A DNA stretch of 64,000 nt from Bacteroidetes bacterium UBA2664 (GTDB taxonomy: Bacteria > Bacteroidota > Rhodothermia > Balneolales > Balneolaceae). This document shows, piece after piece, positions 1 through 8,993 of the stretch (its first letter is position 1; each line of letters begins with the position of its first letter). The DNA is taken from assembly GCA_002359315.1 (NCBI GenBank), contig DEMS01000028.1, positions 124,192 through 188,191 of the forward strand. The letters are read 5' to 3'. The notes beneath the pieces are model-generated. The model made no database searches and was not told where the DNA came from. It saw only the letters and a list, made by a program, of their open reading frames with translations. The translations under genes and the position numbers were made by a program.

Positions 1-2
1 AC

Positions 3-1643
3 GGTGGACTGGATGATGGTTCTATAGCGGTTCGTATTCTCTATTCAATTCTTGCATTTTTGGGAATATCAGGATCAGTAGTTGGCATTCTGCTTTTTAT
101 TGGAATTATTTTTATAGGTAAGGGACTCATTAAATTTATTGATGGCGGATATTCAAGCTTTTTGAGGGCTCAACTCATGAGAGAGATCAAAAGCAAGATG
201 TTTAATGCTTATCGAGAAATGGATTACTACTACTATGCCCATAACAACACGGGGCATTTTATCAATGTAATTAATGGTCAGGTAAATAACTTTTTAAGAA
301 CATTTGATACATTTACCCGCTTCCTGAAAATGATCATTATTAGTATTTCATACTTATCTATTGCCTTTCTTATTGCGTGGAACTTTGCTTTAATGGCGAT
401 AGGAATCGGGATTTTACTATTATTTTTATTCAAAACGCTTAATAAATATGTGCAGGAATTATCCAGATTAACAGCTTCCGAAGAGAGCATCCTCAGTAAA
501 TTTCTTGTGCAAACGATTCAATCGTTTAAATACCTCGCTTCTACAAACCAGATGCAACATCTGAAAGGAGGGGTAATGGGAAGTATCAGTAAACTTTCCA
601 AATATATGTTCAAACAGGGCGCGGCAAGTGCATTTACCGAGGCTATCAGAGAACCGGTATCTGTAATCTTCTTGTTATTTGTGATCATTATTCAGGTAAT
701 GGTCTTTAATGCGCCTATAGCCCCAATTTTTGTCGCTTTACTTTTGTTCCACAGAGGAATGCAGCACATGATAGGTATTCAGGATGACTGGCAAAGAACG
801 ATGGAAAAAATCGGGTCTCTTGAAATGGTTGTTGACGAATTTGAAAAACTTGCAGTTCATAAAGAGATTAGCGGTGATGTAGCTTTAGGTGATTTTTCAA
901 ATGAGATCAAATTTGAAAATGTCTTTTTTAAATACGAAGATAAAGATGATCATGTCCTGAAAAATGTAAATTTAACCATTCCGGTAAATAACATGATTGC
1001 CTTTGTGGGCGAATCGGGTGCCGGCAAGTCTACATTAATTGATATGCTAACGCTGCTCCTTAGGCCACAGAAGGGAGAAATCTATATTGATGGCGTAAAT
1101 TCCACTGATGTAAATTTGGAAACCTGGCGTTCACAGATCGGATACGTTTCCCAGGAAACGGTTGTATTTGATGATACAATGGCAAACAATATTTGTTTGT
1201 GGAAAGGGGATTATAAAAACGATCCTGATGTGCGAAATAGAGTTCATGAGGCAGCAAAGAGAGCTTATGCCCATGAGTTTATATCTGAACTTAGTGAGGA
1301 GTATGAAACGGTCGTAGGTGATCGGGGAGTTAGGCTTTCCGGCGGACAAAGACAGAGACTTTTTATTGCCAGAGAGCTATATAAAGATCCGAATCTATTG
1401 ATTCTGGATGAGGCTACAAGTTCTTTAGATACAGATTCAGAACAATTTATTCAAAAAAGTATTGACTCTTTAAAGGGTTCGATGACCGTTGTGATTATTG
1501 CACACAGGCTCTCAACGATTAAAAACTCTGACCTGATTTATGTAATTGAGAAAGGGAAAATAATAGAAAGTGGGTCATATGATGATTTAACGCTGAATCG
1601 AAAGACCCGATTTTCGGAAATGGTTCAAATTCAGAGTTTATAA
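3..1643 (+). CDS. ABC exporter (fused permease/ATPase), 5' end outside window
   Basis: This is an inner-membrane ABC exporter half-transporter with an N-terminal membrane domain and a C-terminal ATPase. The frame is open from the first base of the window, so the gene starts upstream; the TTG at 60 is probably internal. Counting from that TTG, Walker A (GESGAGKS) lies at 317-324, the signature LSGGQ at 426-430, Walker B (LLILDEA) at about 447 and the H-loop histidine (AHR) at about 482. All nucleotide-binding motifs are intact. It heads an exopolysaccharide locus that has a Wzy-like polymerase but no visible Wzx, so a PglK-like role in flipping lipid-linked sugars is a reasonable inference. 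A general MsbA-type lipid exporter is the alternative. Confidence 0.9.
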   Translation, partial: GGLDDGSIAVRILYSILAFLGISGSVVGILLFIGIIFIGKGLIKFIDGGYSSFLRAQLMREIKSKMFNAYREMDYYYYAHNNTGHFINVINGQVNNFLRTFDTFTRFLKMIIISISYLSIAFLIAWNFALMAIGIGILLLFLFKTLNKYVQELSRLTASEESILSKFLVQTIQSFKYLASTNQMQHLKGGVMGSISKLSKYMFKQGAASAFTEAIREPVSVIFLLFVIIIQVMVFNAPIAPIFVALLLFHRGMQHMIGIQDDWQRTMEKIGSLEMVVDEFEKLAVHKEISGDVALGDFSNEIKFENVFFKYEDKDDHVLKNVNLTIPVNNMIAFVGESGAGKSTLIDMLTLLLRPQKGEIYIDGVNSTDVNLETWRSQIGYVSQETVVFDDTMANNICLWKGDYKNDPDVRNRVHEAAKRAYAHEFISELSEEYETVVGDRGVRLSGGQRQRLFIARELYKDPNLLILDEATSSLDTDSEQFIQKSIDSLKGSMTVVIIAHRLSTIKNSDLIYVIEKGKIIESGSYDDLTLNRKTRFSEMVQIQSL

Positions 1644-1770
1644 TTCACCTTTACTTATCTTTTAGAAGCTCTATCAAATATATATAACCCTTAACATGGT
1701 AAAAAGAACCATTTATAAATTCTTATCATATCTGACTAAAAATTAGAATAATTGATTACGGGATTGTGGA

Positions 1771-2706
1771 ATGATAAATAAACTTGCCATAGTAATACCC
1801 GCTTTTAAGGCTGATTTTCTGAAAGAAACATTGGAGAGTATAAAAAATCAGACAGATCAGCGATTTCGTTTATACATTTTTGATGATGCCAGTCCACACG
1901 AAATAAAAGAGTTAGTTGAGGGATCAAATCTACCCAAAGACGTAGTCTATCATCAATTTGATGAGAATTTAGGTCAACATTCAATTGTAAAACAGTGGGA
2001 GAGATGCATCAATTCAGTTTCTGAGGAAGAATGGATTTGGCTTTTTTCAGATGATGATCTGATGGATCCGAATTGTGTTCAATCATTCTATAATGCACTG
2101 GAAAAATATCCGGATACAATTGCATTTAGATTTAACACGGATAAAATTGCTGATCACGGTGAATTAATCCGTGAAAATCGATTTTTAAATGAATTTAATG
2201 CAGTCACTTTTCTTAATCAGAAGCTTACATATAATCAAGAGAGTTACGTCGTTGAAACGATTTTTTCCAAAAAGATTCATGATAAAATAGAGGGCATTCC
2301 GGATCTGCCTTTGGCCTGGGCTTCGGATGATCTTTTTACTGTAAAACTAGCCTTAAATGGTAATGTTAAAGTAATCGAAGATGCGCTAGTCTATTGGCGA
2401 TATAGTGATAAAAATATATCCGGTTCCGTAAATAAACATTCTGCCATTCTTAAACTGAAAGCATCACGATATTTTGTAAAATGGATCTATAATAACCAGC
2501 ATCTGCTAAAAGGATTGAAACCGGATGATCTGGCAATCAAATGGTATATCAGACAGATTAAGACTCTGCAAAATCAGATTAATATCTTTAATGAACTCGC
2601 AGCGGTACTAAGAATGTCCGGCCACGACTTCAGAGTGTGGAAATTATACCTTAGATTAAAAAGAGATAGAAGTAAATTAATTGGATGGCTGAAAAAATAC
2701 TTATAG
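1771..2706 (+). CDS. Family 2 (GT-A) glycosyltransferase
   Basis: This 311-residue cytoplasmic glycosyltransferase should add one sugar of the exopolysaccharide repeat unit to a lipid carrier. The N-terminus (LAIVIPAF) and the early DDAS segment are the nucleotide-sugar half of a GT-A fold. The acidic metal-binding motif SDDDLMDP lies near residues 93-100, and a later WASDDLF segment is a likely catalytic acidic region. There is no membrane segment. A gap of about 130 bp follows the ABC exporter, so it may have its own promoter. The last 22 bases overlap the next glycosyltransferase, which implies translational coupling. Donor and acceptor cannot be read from the sequence. Confidence 0.9.
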   Translation: MINKLAIVIPAFKADFLKETLESIKNQTDQRFRLYIFDDASPHEIKELVEGSNLPKDVVYHQFDENLGQHSIVKQWERCINSVSEEEWIWLFSDDDLMDPNCVQSFYNALEKYPDTIAFRFNTDKIADHGELIRENRFLNEFNAVTFLNQKLTYNQESYVVETIFSKKIHDKIEGIPDLPLAWASDDLFTVKLALNGNVKVIEDALVYWRYSDKNISGSVNKHSAILKLKASRYFVKWIYNNQHLLKGLKPDDLAIKWYIRQIKTLQNQINIFNELAAVLRMSGHDFRVWKLYLRLKRDRSKLIGWLKKYL

Positions 2707-3905
2707 TAAGTCCGATCGCACTAATCCCCTACCATTCAGGTAACCGAAAACGTATTCGAACGGTTTGTTCTGAATTAATGAAAATGGGTTATGAATTGGA
2801 TTTCTTTTACACCGGTTTTGATGACAATATAGACCCGCAACATGATCTGTTTTTCAACGGCCGCGTTTTACAATACCAAACCGGAAATGATAAAACCTCA
2901 CTCACTGAGAATCCATTTTTAAGAATCTCAGAAGTAAAGAATGGAATTAAAATTAAATGGCAAAAATTACTAAGGGGTATTTTTGATAGTTTTGATTCAG
3001 CCCGATACAATAAAAGCCTGGCAGAGTATAAAAATATCCGGAAATACAGACTCCTTCAATCAGAAATTTTTGATGTCAAATACAAGGCTGTTATTATAAA
3101 TTATTCTGTCTATTCATTCTATTTTAAACTATTTGATCAGCATACAAAAAAGATATTGGATACTCATGATTGCCTCACAAATCGATATCGGCTTTTTTTA
3201 AAAAATGGTAAAATACCTATTGAATGGTATAGTCTTCGTTATCATGATGAAAAAAGAGCAGTTTCAATGTCTGATATTGTCTGGGCAATTACGGCTGAAG
3301 AAAAGAATCATTATATGGGAATGCTTAAAAACAGAAGTATAGAAGTATTAAATTTGAGACATTTAGTACCCTTTAGACATATTCCATCCAACGGGCCTAA
3401 AAAAAGAGTGTTATTAATTGGATCAGACAACAGGCTAAATGTAGATGGTTTACATTGGTTTACCAATCAAGTTTGGCCATATGTATATTCAAAAAACCCT
3501 GACTCAGAATTGATGGTTGCAGGATCTATTTGCAATTCGAAGGATGAATTTAAGCAGGATACCGGAATTACATTCTATGGAAGGTATGAAAATGAAGATG
3601 AAATCTACTCAATGGCAGACATATGTATAAACCCAATGCAAGATGGTACCGGTCTTAAAATAAAGACATTAGAAGCCCTTGCTCATGGAAAGTGGGTAAT
3701 TTCTACCTTTGAAGGGGGAGCCGGATTAAACGATATGATCGGAAAAGGCCTCTATTGCTCTGATGATCCAAAGGAATGGATTGAATCATTAAATAATTCA
3801 TTCGTTGAAAAAAATGATACAGTTCAAAGAATTGCCAAAACAAAAAAAGCAATTGAGCAAATTTACAGTGACAATCTGAAAATCATTGATCAATCACTGA
3901 AATAG
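2685..3905 (+). CDS. Family 4-type (GT-B) glycosyltransferase
   Basis: This 406-residue protein has a GT-B layout. The N-terminal half starts with ILIVSPIALIPYHSGN, where the glycine-containing loop binds acceptor. The C-terminal half carries VLLIGSDNRLNVDG and a family 1/4-like donor motif (DGTGLKIKTLEALAHGKWV) in which the E of the LEAL stretch is the usual donor-ribose contact. The ATG at 2685 lies inside the end of the upstream gene in another frame. This start is supported because the hydrophobic first strand follows it directly. It probably works on the cytoplasmic side of the membrane in repeat-unit assembly; the sugar is unknown. Confidence 0.88.
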   Translation: MAEKILIVSPIALIPYHSGNRKRIRTVCSELMKMGYELDFFYTGFDDNIDPQHDLFFNGRVLQYQTGNDKTSLTENPFLRISEVKNGIKIKWQKLLRGIFDSFDSARYNKSLAEYKNIRKYRLLQSEIFDVKYKAVIINYSVYSFYFKLFDQHTKKILDTHDCLTNRYRLFLKNGKIPIEWYSLRYHDEKRAVSMSDIVWAITAEEKNHYMGMLKNRSIEVLNLRHLVPFRHIPSNGPKKRVLLIGSDNRLNVDGLHWFTNQVWPYVYSKNPDSELMVAGSICNSKDEFKQDTGITFYGRYENEDEIYSMADICINPMQDGTGLKIKTLEALAHGKWVISTFEGGAGLNDMIGKGLYCSDDPKEWIESLNNSFVEKNDTVQRIAKTKKAIEQIYSDNLKIIDQSLK

Positions 3906-3929
3906 CTTAATAAATTGAGTCTGAATCTT

Positions 3930-5018
3930 ATGAATATATTGATTCCATACGATATCAAAACAACAGGGATGAATAATCCTTACCTATTCTCTTTAATCAG
4001 AGAACTGGTTAAAATGGATTCGATTAAAAATGTGACTGTCGGATATGGATGGTTATATGAAGATATGGATGTTGATGTGATTCATTTACACTGGCCTGAG
4101 CTGCTGGTGAAATCTCAGCTCCCGGATATGTCCAGAGAAGATTTGCTACAGAAATCTAACTTTGAAAAAGTACTGGATCAATTAAAGAAAAAAAAGAAAA
4201 CCGGTACAAAAATTATCACTACCATCCACAATGAAAAGCCTCATACAGACTCTGATGGTCAGTTTTCACAATTCTACAGTGAAATCTACTCTCTATGTGA
4301 CGGCTTTATTCATATGGGTGATGAATCAAAAAAACTGACGAATCTACAGTTTAAAAATGAAACTGCAGGGAAAATAGATTTTGTAATTGGTCATGGCGAT
4401 TATTCAATTTTTCCTTCGAACCTGGATAGAGATGTTTGCAGAAGTAGATTGAATATCAAAAATAATCAAAAAGTACTGTTATCATTTGGTGCGATTCGAT
4501 CAGAAAAAGAGCTAAATATGGGCATTGACTCTTTCAAAGATGCAAATATTGATCAATCAATTTATATCATGGTCGGCAAGCTTCCATTCCCTTATAAGTC
4601 AAAGGTGAAACATTTCACAGTTCGAAAGAAATTGTATCGCAACTATTTAAATGAAAATTTGCGAACAGTTGAAAAAATCATATCCCCGGAAGAGGTTCAA
4701 ATTTATTTAAAAGCTGCTGATGTTCTTTTTATCCCCCGATTTAATACTTTAAACTCCGGAAATGTAGCTTTGGGATTCACATTTGGGAAAGTTGTTATTG
4801 GACCCGATTATGGAGTGATTGGTGAAACCCTGAATAAAACAGGAAATCCGGTATTTAATCCATATAACCTCAAATCAGTATCGGAGGCAATCCGATCAGG
4901 TTTTGATTCTCTTGAATCCGGTTTAGGGGAAAAGAATAAAATTTATGCTCAAAAAGAGATGAATTGGAAAACCATTGCCCAAAAAACTGTAGACGCATAT
5001 CAAGCAATACATATTTAA
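3930..5018 (+). CDS. GT-B glycosyltransferase
   Basis: A predicted GT-B glycosyltransferase of about 362 residues. I start it at ATG 3930 (MNILIPYD) rather than the in-frame TTG at 3915, because the first beta strand begins there. The N-terminal half contains VDVIHLHWPE, typical of cell-wall and exopolysaccharide GT-B enzymes, followed by TIHNEKPH. The C-terminal half begins near VLLSFGAIRSEKEL and carries a donor-site region with PRFNTLNSGNVALGFTFGK. It follows the preceding glycosyltransferase by 24 bp and is likely in the same transcript. The specific sugar linkage is not predictable. Confidence 0.85.
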   Translation: MNILIPYDIKTTGMNNPYLFSLIRELVKMDSIKNVTVGYGWLYEDMDVDVIHLHWPELLVKSQLPDMSREDLLQKSNFEKVLDQLKKKKKTGTKIITTIHNEKPHTDSDGQFSQFYSEIYSLCDGFIHMGDESKKLTNLQFKNETAGKIDFVIGHGDYSIFPSNLDRDVCRSRLNIKNNQKVLLSFGAIRSEKELNMGIDSFKDANIDQSIYIMVGKLPFPYKSKVKHFTVRKKLYRNYLNENLRTVEKIISPEEVQIYLKAADVLFIPRFNTLNSGNVALGFTFGKVVIGPDYGVIGETLNKTGNPVFNPYNLKSVSEAIRSGFDSLESGLGEKNKIYAQKEMNWKTIAQKTVDAYQAIHI

Positions 5019-5037
5019 TATATTATTCTGATAATTT

Positions 5038-5949
5038 ATGGATTGCATGTCAAAACAAATTGAAAGCAGTGATCAGCCAAATCTTTCGGTCATCATACCT
5101 TATCAGGACAATTTAAAGGAAGTTGAGGATATAATATTGACTCTGGAGAATCAATCCTATCCCTCTGAAAAAATTGAACTACTATTGATTTACAATAGCT
5201 CATTGAATGGGCTGAATCGAAATTCTATTCCGGTAAACAGCGAAATAAAATTTGAGTTTCTTGAAGAAAAAATTCATTTAAACAGCCCCTATTCAGCTAG
5301 AAACCGAGGTATAGAAAGGGCTACTGGAGATATTATTGTTTTTATTGATGCCAATTCAACTCCGGACAAGTGCTGGCTCGAAATAGGGATCAATTTCTTA
5401 ATTGAAATGAATTATGATCTGGTCGCCGGAAAAGTAGATTTTGATTTTGGGGAGAGAATAACTGCAGCTAAAATTGTTGACTCTTTGACTTCTATTGATA
5501 TGAAAAATGCAGTTGAAGGGAGAGGAGTTGCATACACAGCAAATTTATTTGTTAAAAAAGATGTGTTTTATAATGTTGGGACTTTTGAGGAAAAAACACG
5601 ATCGGGTGGAGATGTACGATTTACAAAAAAGGCAGTAAAAACAGGATACAAAATCGGCTTTTGTGAAAATTCATTAGTGTGGAAAAAAGCAAGAGACTTT
5701 AAAAGTCTGTATCAAAAGAAAATTCGTACAGGGAAAGGATATTTCTATACATGGAAAGACGATGAAGAAAAAAGAATTTGGTTCTACAATTTGCTTCGTG
5801 CATTTAAACCCCCAACGTCAAAGAGATTTAAACAGAATCACGACCAGGTAAGCAGTGTAGTGATTTGGTTTCATCTCTATCTGGTTGGAATTGTAGAACA
5901 GCTTGCCTTTATAGCAGAATATATCAAGTACAATTTGAGAAGCGATTGA
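5038..5949 (+). CDS. Family 2 glycosyltransferase, DAN-motif type (paralogue of 8994-9911)
   Basis: A 303-residue GT-A enzyme. LSVIIPYQDN starts the fold, and SPYSARNRGIERATGD followed by FIDANSTP forms the donor and metal region. The usual DxD is replaced by DAN. A second ATG nine bases in (5047) could also be the start. It is clearly related over its whole length to the enzyme at 8994-9911: shared SPYxARNRG, ATGD, DAN, the C-terminal KPP/APP segment and a shared hydrophobic tail. The two copies flank a polysaccharide lyase/hydrolase cassette. It is the last + strand gene before that cassette and converges on it with a 57 bp gap. Confidence 0.88.
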   Translation: MDCMSKQIESSDQPNLSVIIPYQDNLKEVEDIILTLENQSYPSEKIELLLIYNSSLNGLNRNSIPVNSEIKFEFLEEKIHLNSPYSARNRGIERATGDIIVFIDANSTPDKCWLEIGINFLIEMNYDLVAGKVDFDFGERITAAKIVDSLTSIDMKNAVEGRGVAYTANLFVKKDVFYNVGTFEEKTRSGGDVRFTKKAVKTGYKIGFCENSLVWKKARDFKSLYQKKIRTGKGYFYTWKDDEEKRIWFYNLLRAFKPPTSKRFKQNHDQVSSVVIWFHLYLVGIVEQLAFIAEYIKYNLRSD

Positions 5950-6006
5950 AATAGAGACCAAAGCGTATAAGTGCCGCATATAATCTGTTTTAGAATCTAA
6001 ACAACG

Positions 6007-7518
6007 TTACTTCAGAAGAGTCATTTTTTTAGATAGAGTTTGTTTATTTGAACGCAGTACATAAAAATAGATTCCGGATGGTAATCCTGAACTATTGAAC
6101 AAGATGTTATAATTGCCGGAGGGCAGAGATCTATCAACGAGCGTCTGAACAAGTCTGCCGGTATAATCATAGATGGCTAACTCAACTCTGCCTTCTTGTT
6201 CTGTTGAGTAGTAGATTAAGGTTGAATTATTGAATGGATTAGGATAATTCTGGTCTAAATATAGTTTAATTTCCGGTTCAATATTTGGGAAATCGGACTG
6301 AACCAGCTCCATATATCGAATGATCGCCTCCAAATAATAGTAGTCGGCATATGATGTACCAACATTTCCCTTTCCCCGATGAATTGTTGACTTTTTGAGA
6401 ATTGCATTCGAATCTGAATTGATGGTTGAATAATTGTCCGAAGTTAATGACTCCAGAATATCTACAGCAGTATTAAAATAGAGTACATTTTTTGTATAGG
6501 AGTAGAGCTCAAATAGTCCGGAAGCGACAATAGCCGATGCAGAAGCATCCTTACTTCTAACGGAAGGTACCGGTTCCAAAAAATCATAAATCGGGACACG
6601 GTCTTCGGGTAAATTTTCAATAAAATAGTCAGAAGCTTTGATTGCTGCCTGCAGGAACCGATCTTCATTTGTGAAACGATAGATCATTGTGAATCCATAA
6701 ACCGCCCATGCCTGACCACGAGCCCAAACAGATCGGTCTCCACAACCCGGTGCCGTTGAATTACAACCCTGTGTTGTAAACTTTTTTAAAACAGTACCCT
6801 CATCGGAAAAATCAACTATATGATACGTACTCCCATCATCACGCATATGATGAGTGAGTGAAAGATCGGCATGACTCAATGCCTGATTATATAACTCTTC
6901 GTTTTCAATCGTATCCGCAGTCCAAAAAAGGAGCTCCAGATTCATCAAATTGTCAATAATTACCGGGAAATTGGCAGTATCAAGCCAATCCCACGATTTA
7001 ATGGCTCCAATAGTGGGGTTATAACGATTCGAAAGTGTATTTGCACCTCGGAGTAGAACACTATAATACGATCTGTTTTTCAACAATTTATAGCCATTAC
7101 CAAAACTGTTAAAGATCCGAAAACCGGTATCATGGTCGTATGAAATGGTAGCCGCATCTTCCAGATCTTCTGTCCAGCTTTCTGCGAACTCCTTCCAATT
7201 TTCATCTCCTGTTATCTTATACATATACCATAAAGAGCCGGAAAAAAAACCGCTGGTCCATTCATATCTGTCGAGTTTGGATGTATCCCACTTTCCGGTT
7301 TCACGACTCGTCTCTGAGGGATGCAGGGTGGGATTATAATTGAGTTCTAATAGAGTACCATTCAATTTATCCTCGGCATGTTCCAATGCGATATCAAGGC
7401 TATGAAACGGTATTCCATTTTGAGGCAGAGATTGAGAGTATAATTCAACCGGGTTAATTGGCAAAAATATCAGTAGCCAAAAAAAGTTGAGGGCAAAATT
7501 TTTAGGACGTTTATTCAA
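6007..7518 (-). CDS. GH88 unsaturated-uronyl hydrolase with T9SS sorting domain
   Basis: A secreted glycoside hydrolase of family 88, which hydrates and releases the unsaturated uronic acid left by a polysaccharide lyase. Residues 1-28 look like a signal peptide. The (alpha/alpha)6 catalytic domain spans about 40-405. Both family aspartates are recognisable: D130 in HDTGF and D189 in VIIDNLMN. WARGQAWAVYG starts at 265. The last 80 residues hold the NYPNPFN segment and end in KKMTLLK, a type IX secretion sorting domain, which explains a length of 503 against about 400 for the bare enzyme. Its start overlaps the upstream lyase gene by 8 bases, so the two are translationally coupled. Confidence 0.9.
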   Translation of the reverse strand: MNKRPKNFALNFFWLLIFLPINPVELYSQSLPQNGIPFHSLDIALEHAEDKLNGTLLELNYNPTLHPSETSRETGKWDTSKLDRYEWTSGFFSGSLWYMYKITGDENWKEFAESWTEDLEDAATISYDHDTGFRIFNSFGNGYKLLKNRSYYSVLLRGANTLSNRYNPTIGAIKSWDWLDTANFPVIIDNLMNLELLFWTADTIENEELYNQALSHADLSLTHHMRDDGSTYHIVDFSDEGTVLKKFTTQGCNSTAPGCGDRSVWARGQAWAVYGFTMIYRFTNEDRFLQAAIKASDYFIENLPEDRVPIYDFLEPVPSVRSKDASASAIVASGLFELYSYTKNVLYFNTAVDILESLTSDNYSTINSDSNAILKKSTIHRGKGNVGTSYADYYYLEAIIRYMELVQSDFPNIEPEIKLYLDQNYPNPFNNSTLIYYSTEQEGRVELAIYDYTGRLVQTLVDRSLPSGNYNILFNSSGLPSGIYFYVLRSNKQTLSKKMTLLK

Positions 7519-8842
7519 AAGATGAAGATGTTTCAGGCTCTTCAGTCGTGTCTATCCACTCCAGAGGGGGTAGGGTCAGTGAGATGTCTAAATTGCTGCA
7601 TTCATAAAACATAAGCTGTTTAGAAACATCTTCATACTTTTGATGATCAAAAGCAATTGCAGCCGGTTTGAGAATTTCTAAATATCGACAATTATCGAAT
7701 CCATCTGAGGTACTGAAAAAATCAGATGCATCTTCCCCTTGCAGGTAGTTTACAATTACATCCAATGATGGTTTTAAACCACCAAAATCAGGACTATTTA
7801 AAAATTGCCAATCCCTGTCAGATTCCGGCCTCTGTTTTCTCATGAGTGCAATAGTCATATGGCCACTTAGATTATAGTAGTAATAGTGCTGCTGGGAACG
7901 AAAACGATCCTCAAAAGGCTGACGACCCTCCGGTGTGAATTGTAATAAAATCTTCTCTTGTATGGGTTGAATGGATGATCTGGAATTTAATCGATCCTCC
8001 TGTTCAGTGAATAAAAAGTAGATCGTTTTTTGGGCATCCAGCCATGTGGATACATTGTTACACCAACCCTCATCACAAAAAGAACTTGAATTGTATTTAC
8101 TGTCAATCCATTTTGAAAAAGAGTAAAACCAAGCCTTTAATTCGATGTGTTTGTCATGGGTCCAGTAACGACTATCATAAATCAAACTAATTGAATCAAT
8201 CACTTTAATGAAATCAATGGTATCAATGATTCCTTGAGAATTATCCCGATCATCCACACCCAACGCGATCTGAGCATAATTTAAATTGGGATTCATTTTA
8301 GTTTCGTCATTGAGAAACCAGTTAGTAATTAATTCCGTTGCTTTTCTAGCATAATCATCTCTTGTATTATCCTCAGTATCGGTGTAGAAATAGGCCAGTG
8401 ACAGATAAAAAATTGCATTAGAGATTCTAGCCAGTTTAGGCCGATCGTAGTTATATATTTCAGGATTAGTTATGCCACTTCTTTCATTCGTATACGCTCC
8501 GGAGGAATCCGGCCACAGATATCTGGCCAGGCTCACATAATCATTTCTATCCACATTTATTAGAATTTCAGGCCTGTCTTTATCTGTTACATACTCAAAA
8601 TTCTGTAAAAGCAGATCATCTGCGACTAAAATAAGCCTGGCAATTTCCTCTGAAACAAATGGATCATCTTTTTTCGACTTCAGGATGCCCAAATGAGTCA
8701 TATTCATCATATAAGGGCCGGTATCAGATATTGTAAAGTCAGGAATATCTTCAGTCGTATCCATACATCCTGTATTCAATAGGATAGACAGTAGAATGAA
8801 GACAATAAAGAGAGGTTTATTAATTACAAAGGAGTTGGACAC
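7511..8842 (-). CDS. Alginate-lyase-fold lipoprotein (predicted polysaccharide lyase)
   Basis: A 443-residue predicted outer-envelope lipoprotein: a hydrophobic leader ends in the lipobox LLNTGC with C26 as the lipidated residue. The body matches the alginate lyase (alpha/alpha) toroid: the family signature NPNLNYAQIALGV with GIIDT near 184-208, the helix KHIELKAWFYSFSKWI, and the active-site segment WCNNVSTWLDAQ at 260-271. In characterised PL5/PL17 enzymes this segment reads NNHGTWYD; here the histidine position is V264. N263, R315 and Y322 match the expected catalytic Asn, Arg and Tyr. It likely cleaves a uronate-containing polymer, with the GH88 partner finishing the product. A weak or binding-only role is possible. 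Confidence 0.82.
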   Translation of the reverse strand: MSNSFVINKPLFIVFILLSILLNTGCMDTTEDIPDFTISDTGPYMMNMTHLGILKSKKDDPFVSEEIARLILVADDLLLQNFEYVTDKDRPEILINVDRNDYVSLARYLWPDSSGAYTNERSGITNPEIYNYDRPKLARISNAIFYLSLAYFYTDTEDNTRDDYARKATELITNWFLNDETKMNPNLNYAQIALGVDDRDNSQGIIDTIDFIKVIDSISLIYDSRYWTHDKHIELKAWFYSFSKWIDSKYNSSSFCDEGWCNNVSTWLDAQKTIYFLFTEQEDRLNSRSSIQPIQEKILLQFTPEGRQPFEDRFRSQQHYYYYNLSGHMTIALMRKQRPESDRDWQFLNSPDFGGLKPSLDVIVNYLQGEDASDFFSTSDGFDNCRYLEILKPAAIAFDHQKYEDVSKQLMFYECSNLDISLTLPPLEWIDTTEEPETSSSFE

Positions 8843-8993
8843 TGTTTATCGGACTGATTTAGTAGAACTCAGGTAATTCGACATTAAATATAAGGATTAA
8901 TCTGATTCGAATATAACGAGTGCAAATGATTATATCATATAACAACTAAAAATTCTCATCGATTATACATATTATTCGAAGGTAGATAATTTT

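Noticed and set aside
6007..8842. The lyase/GH88 pair as a polysaccharide utilisation locus
   Set aside because: No SusC/SusD pair, regulator or sugar transporter accompanies it; its setting is a biosynthetic locus, so a trimming role fits better.
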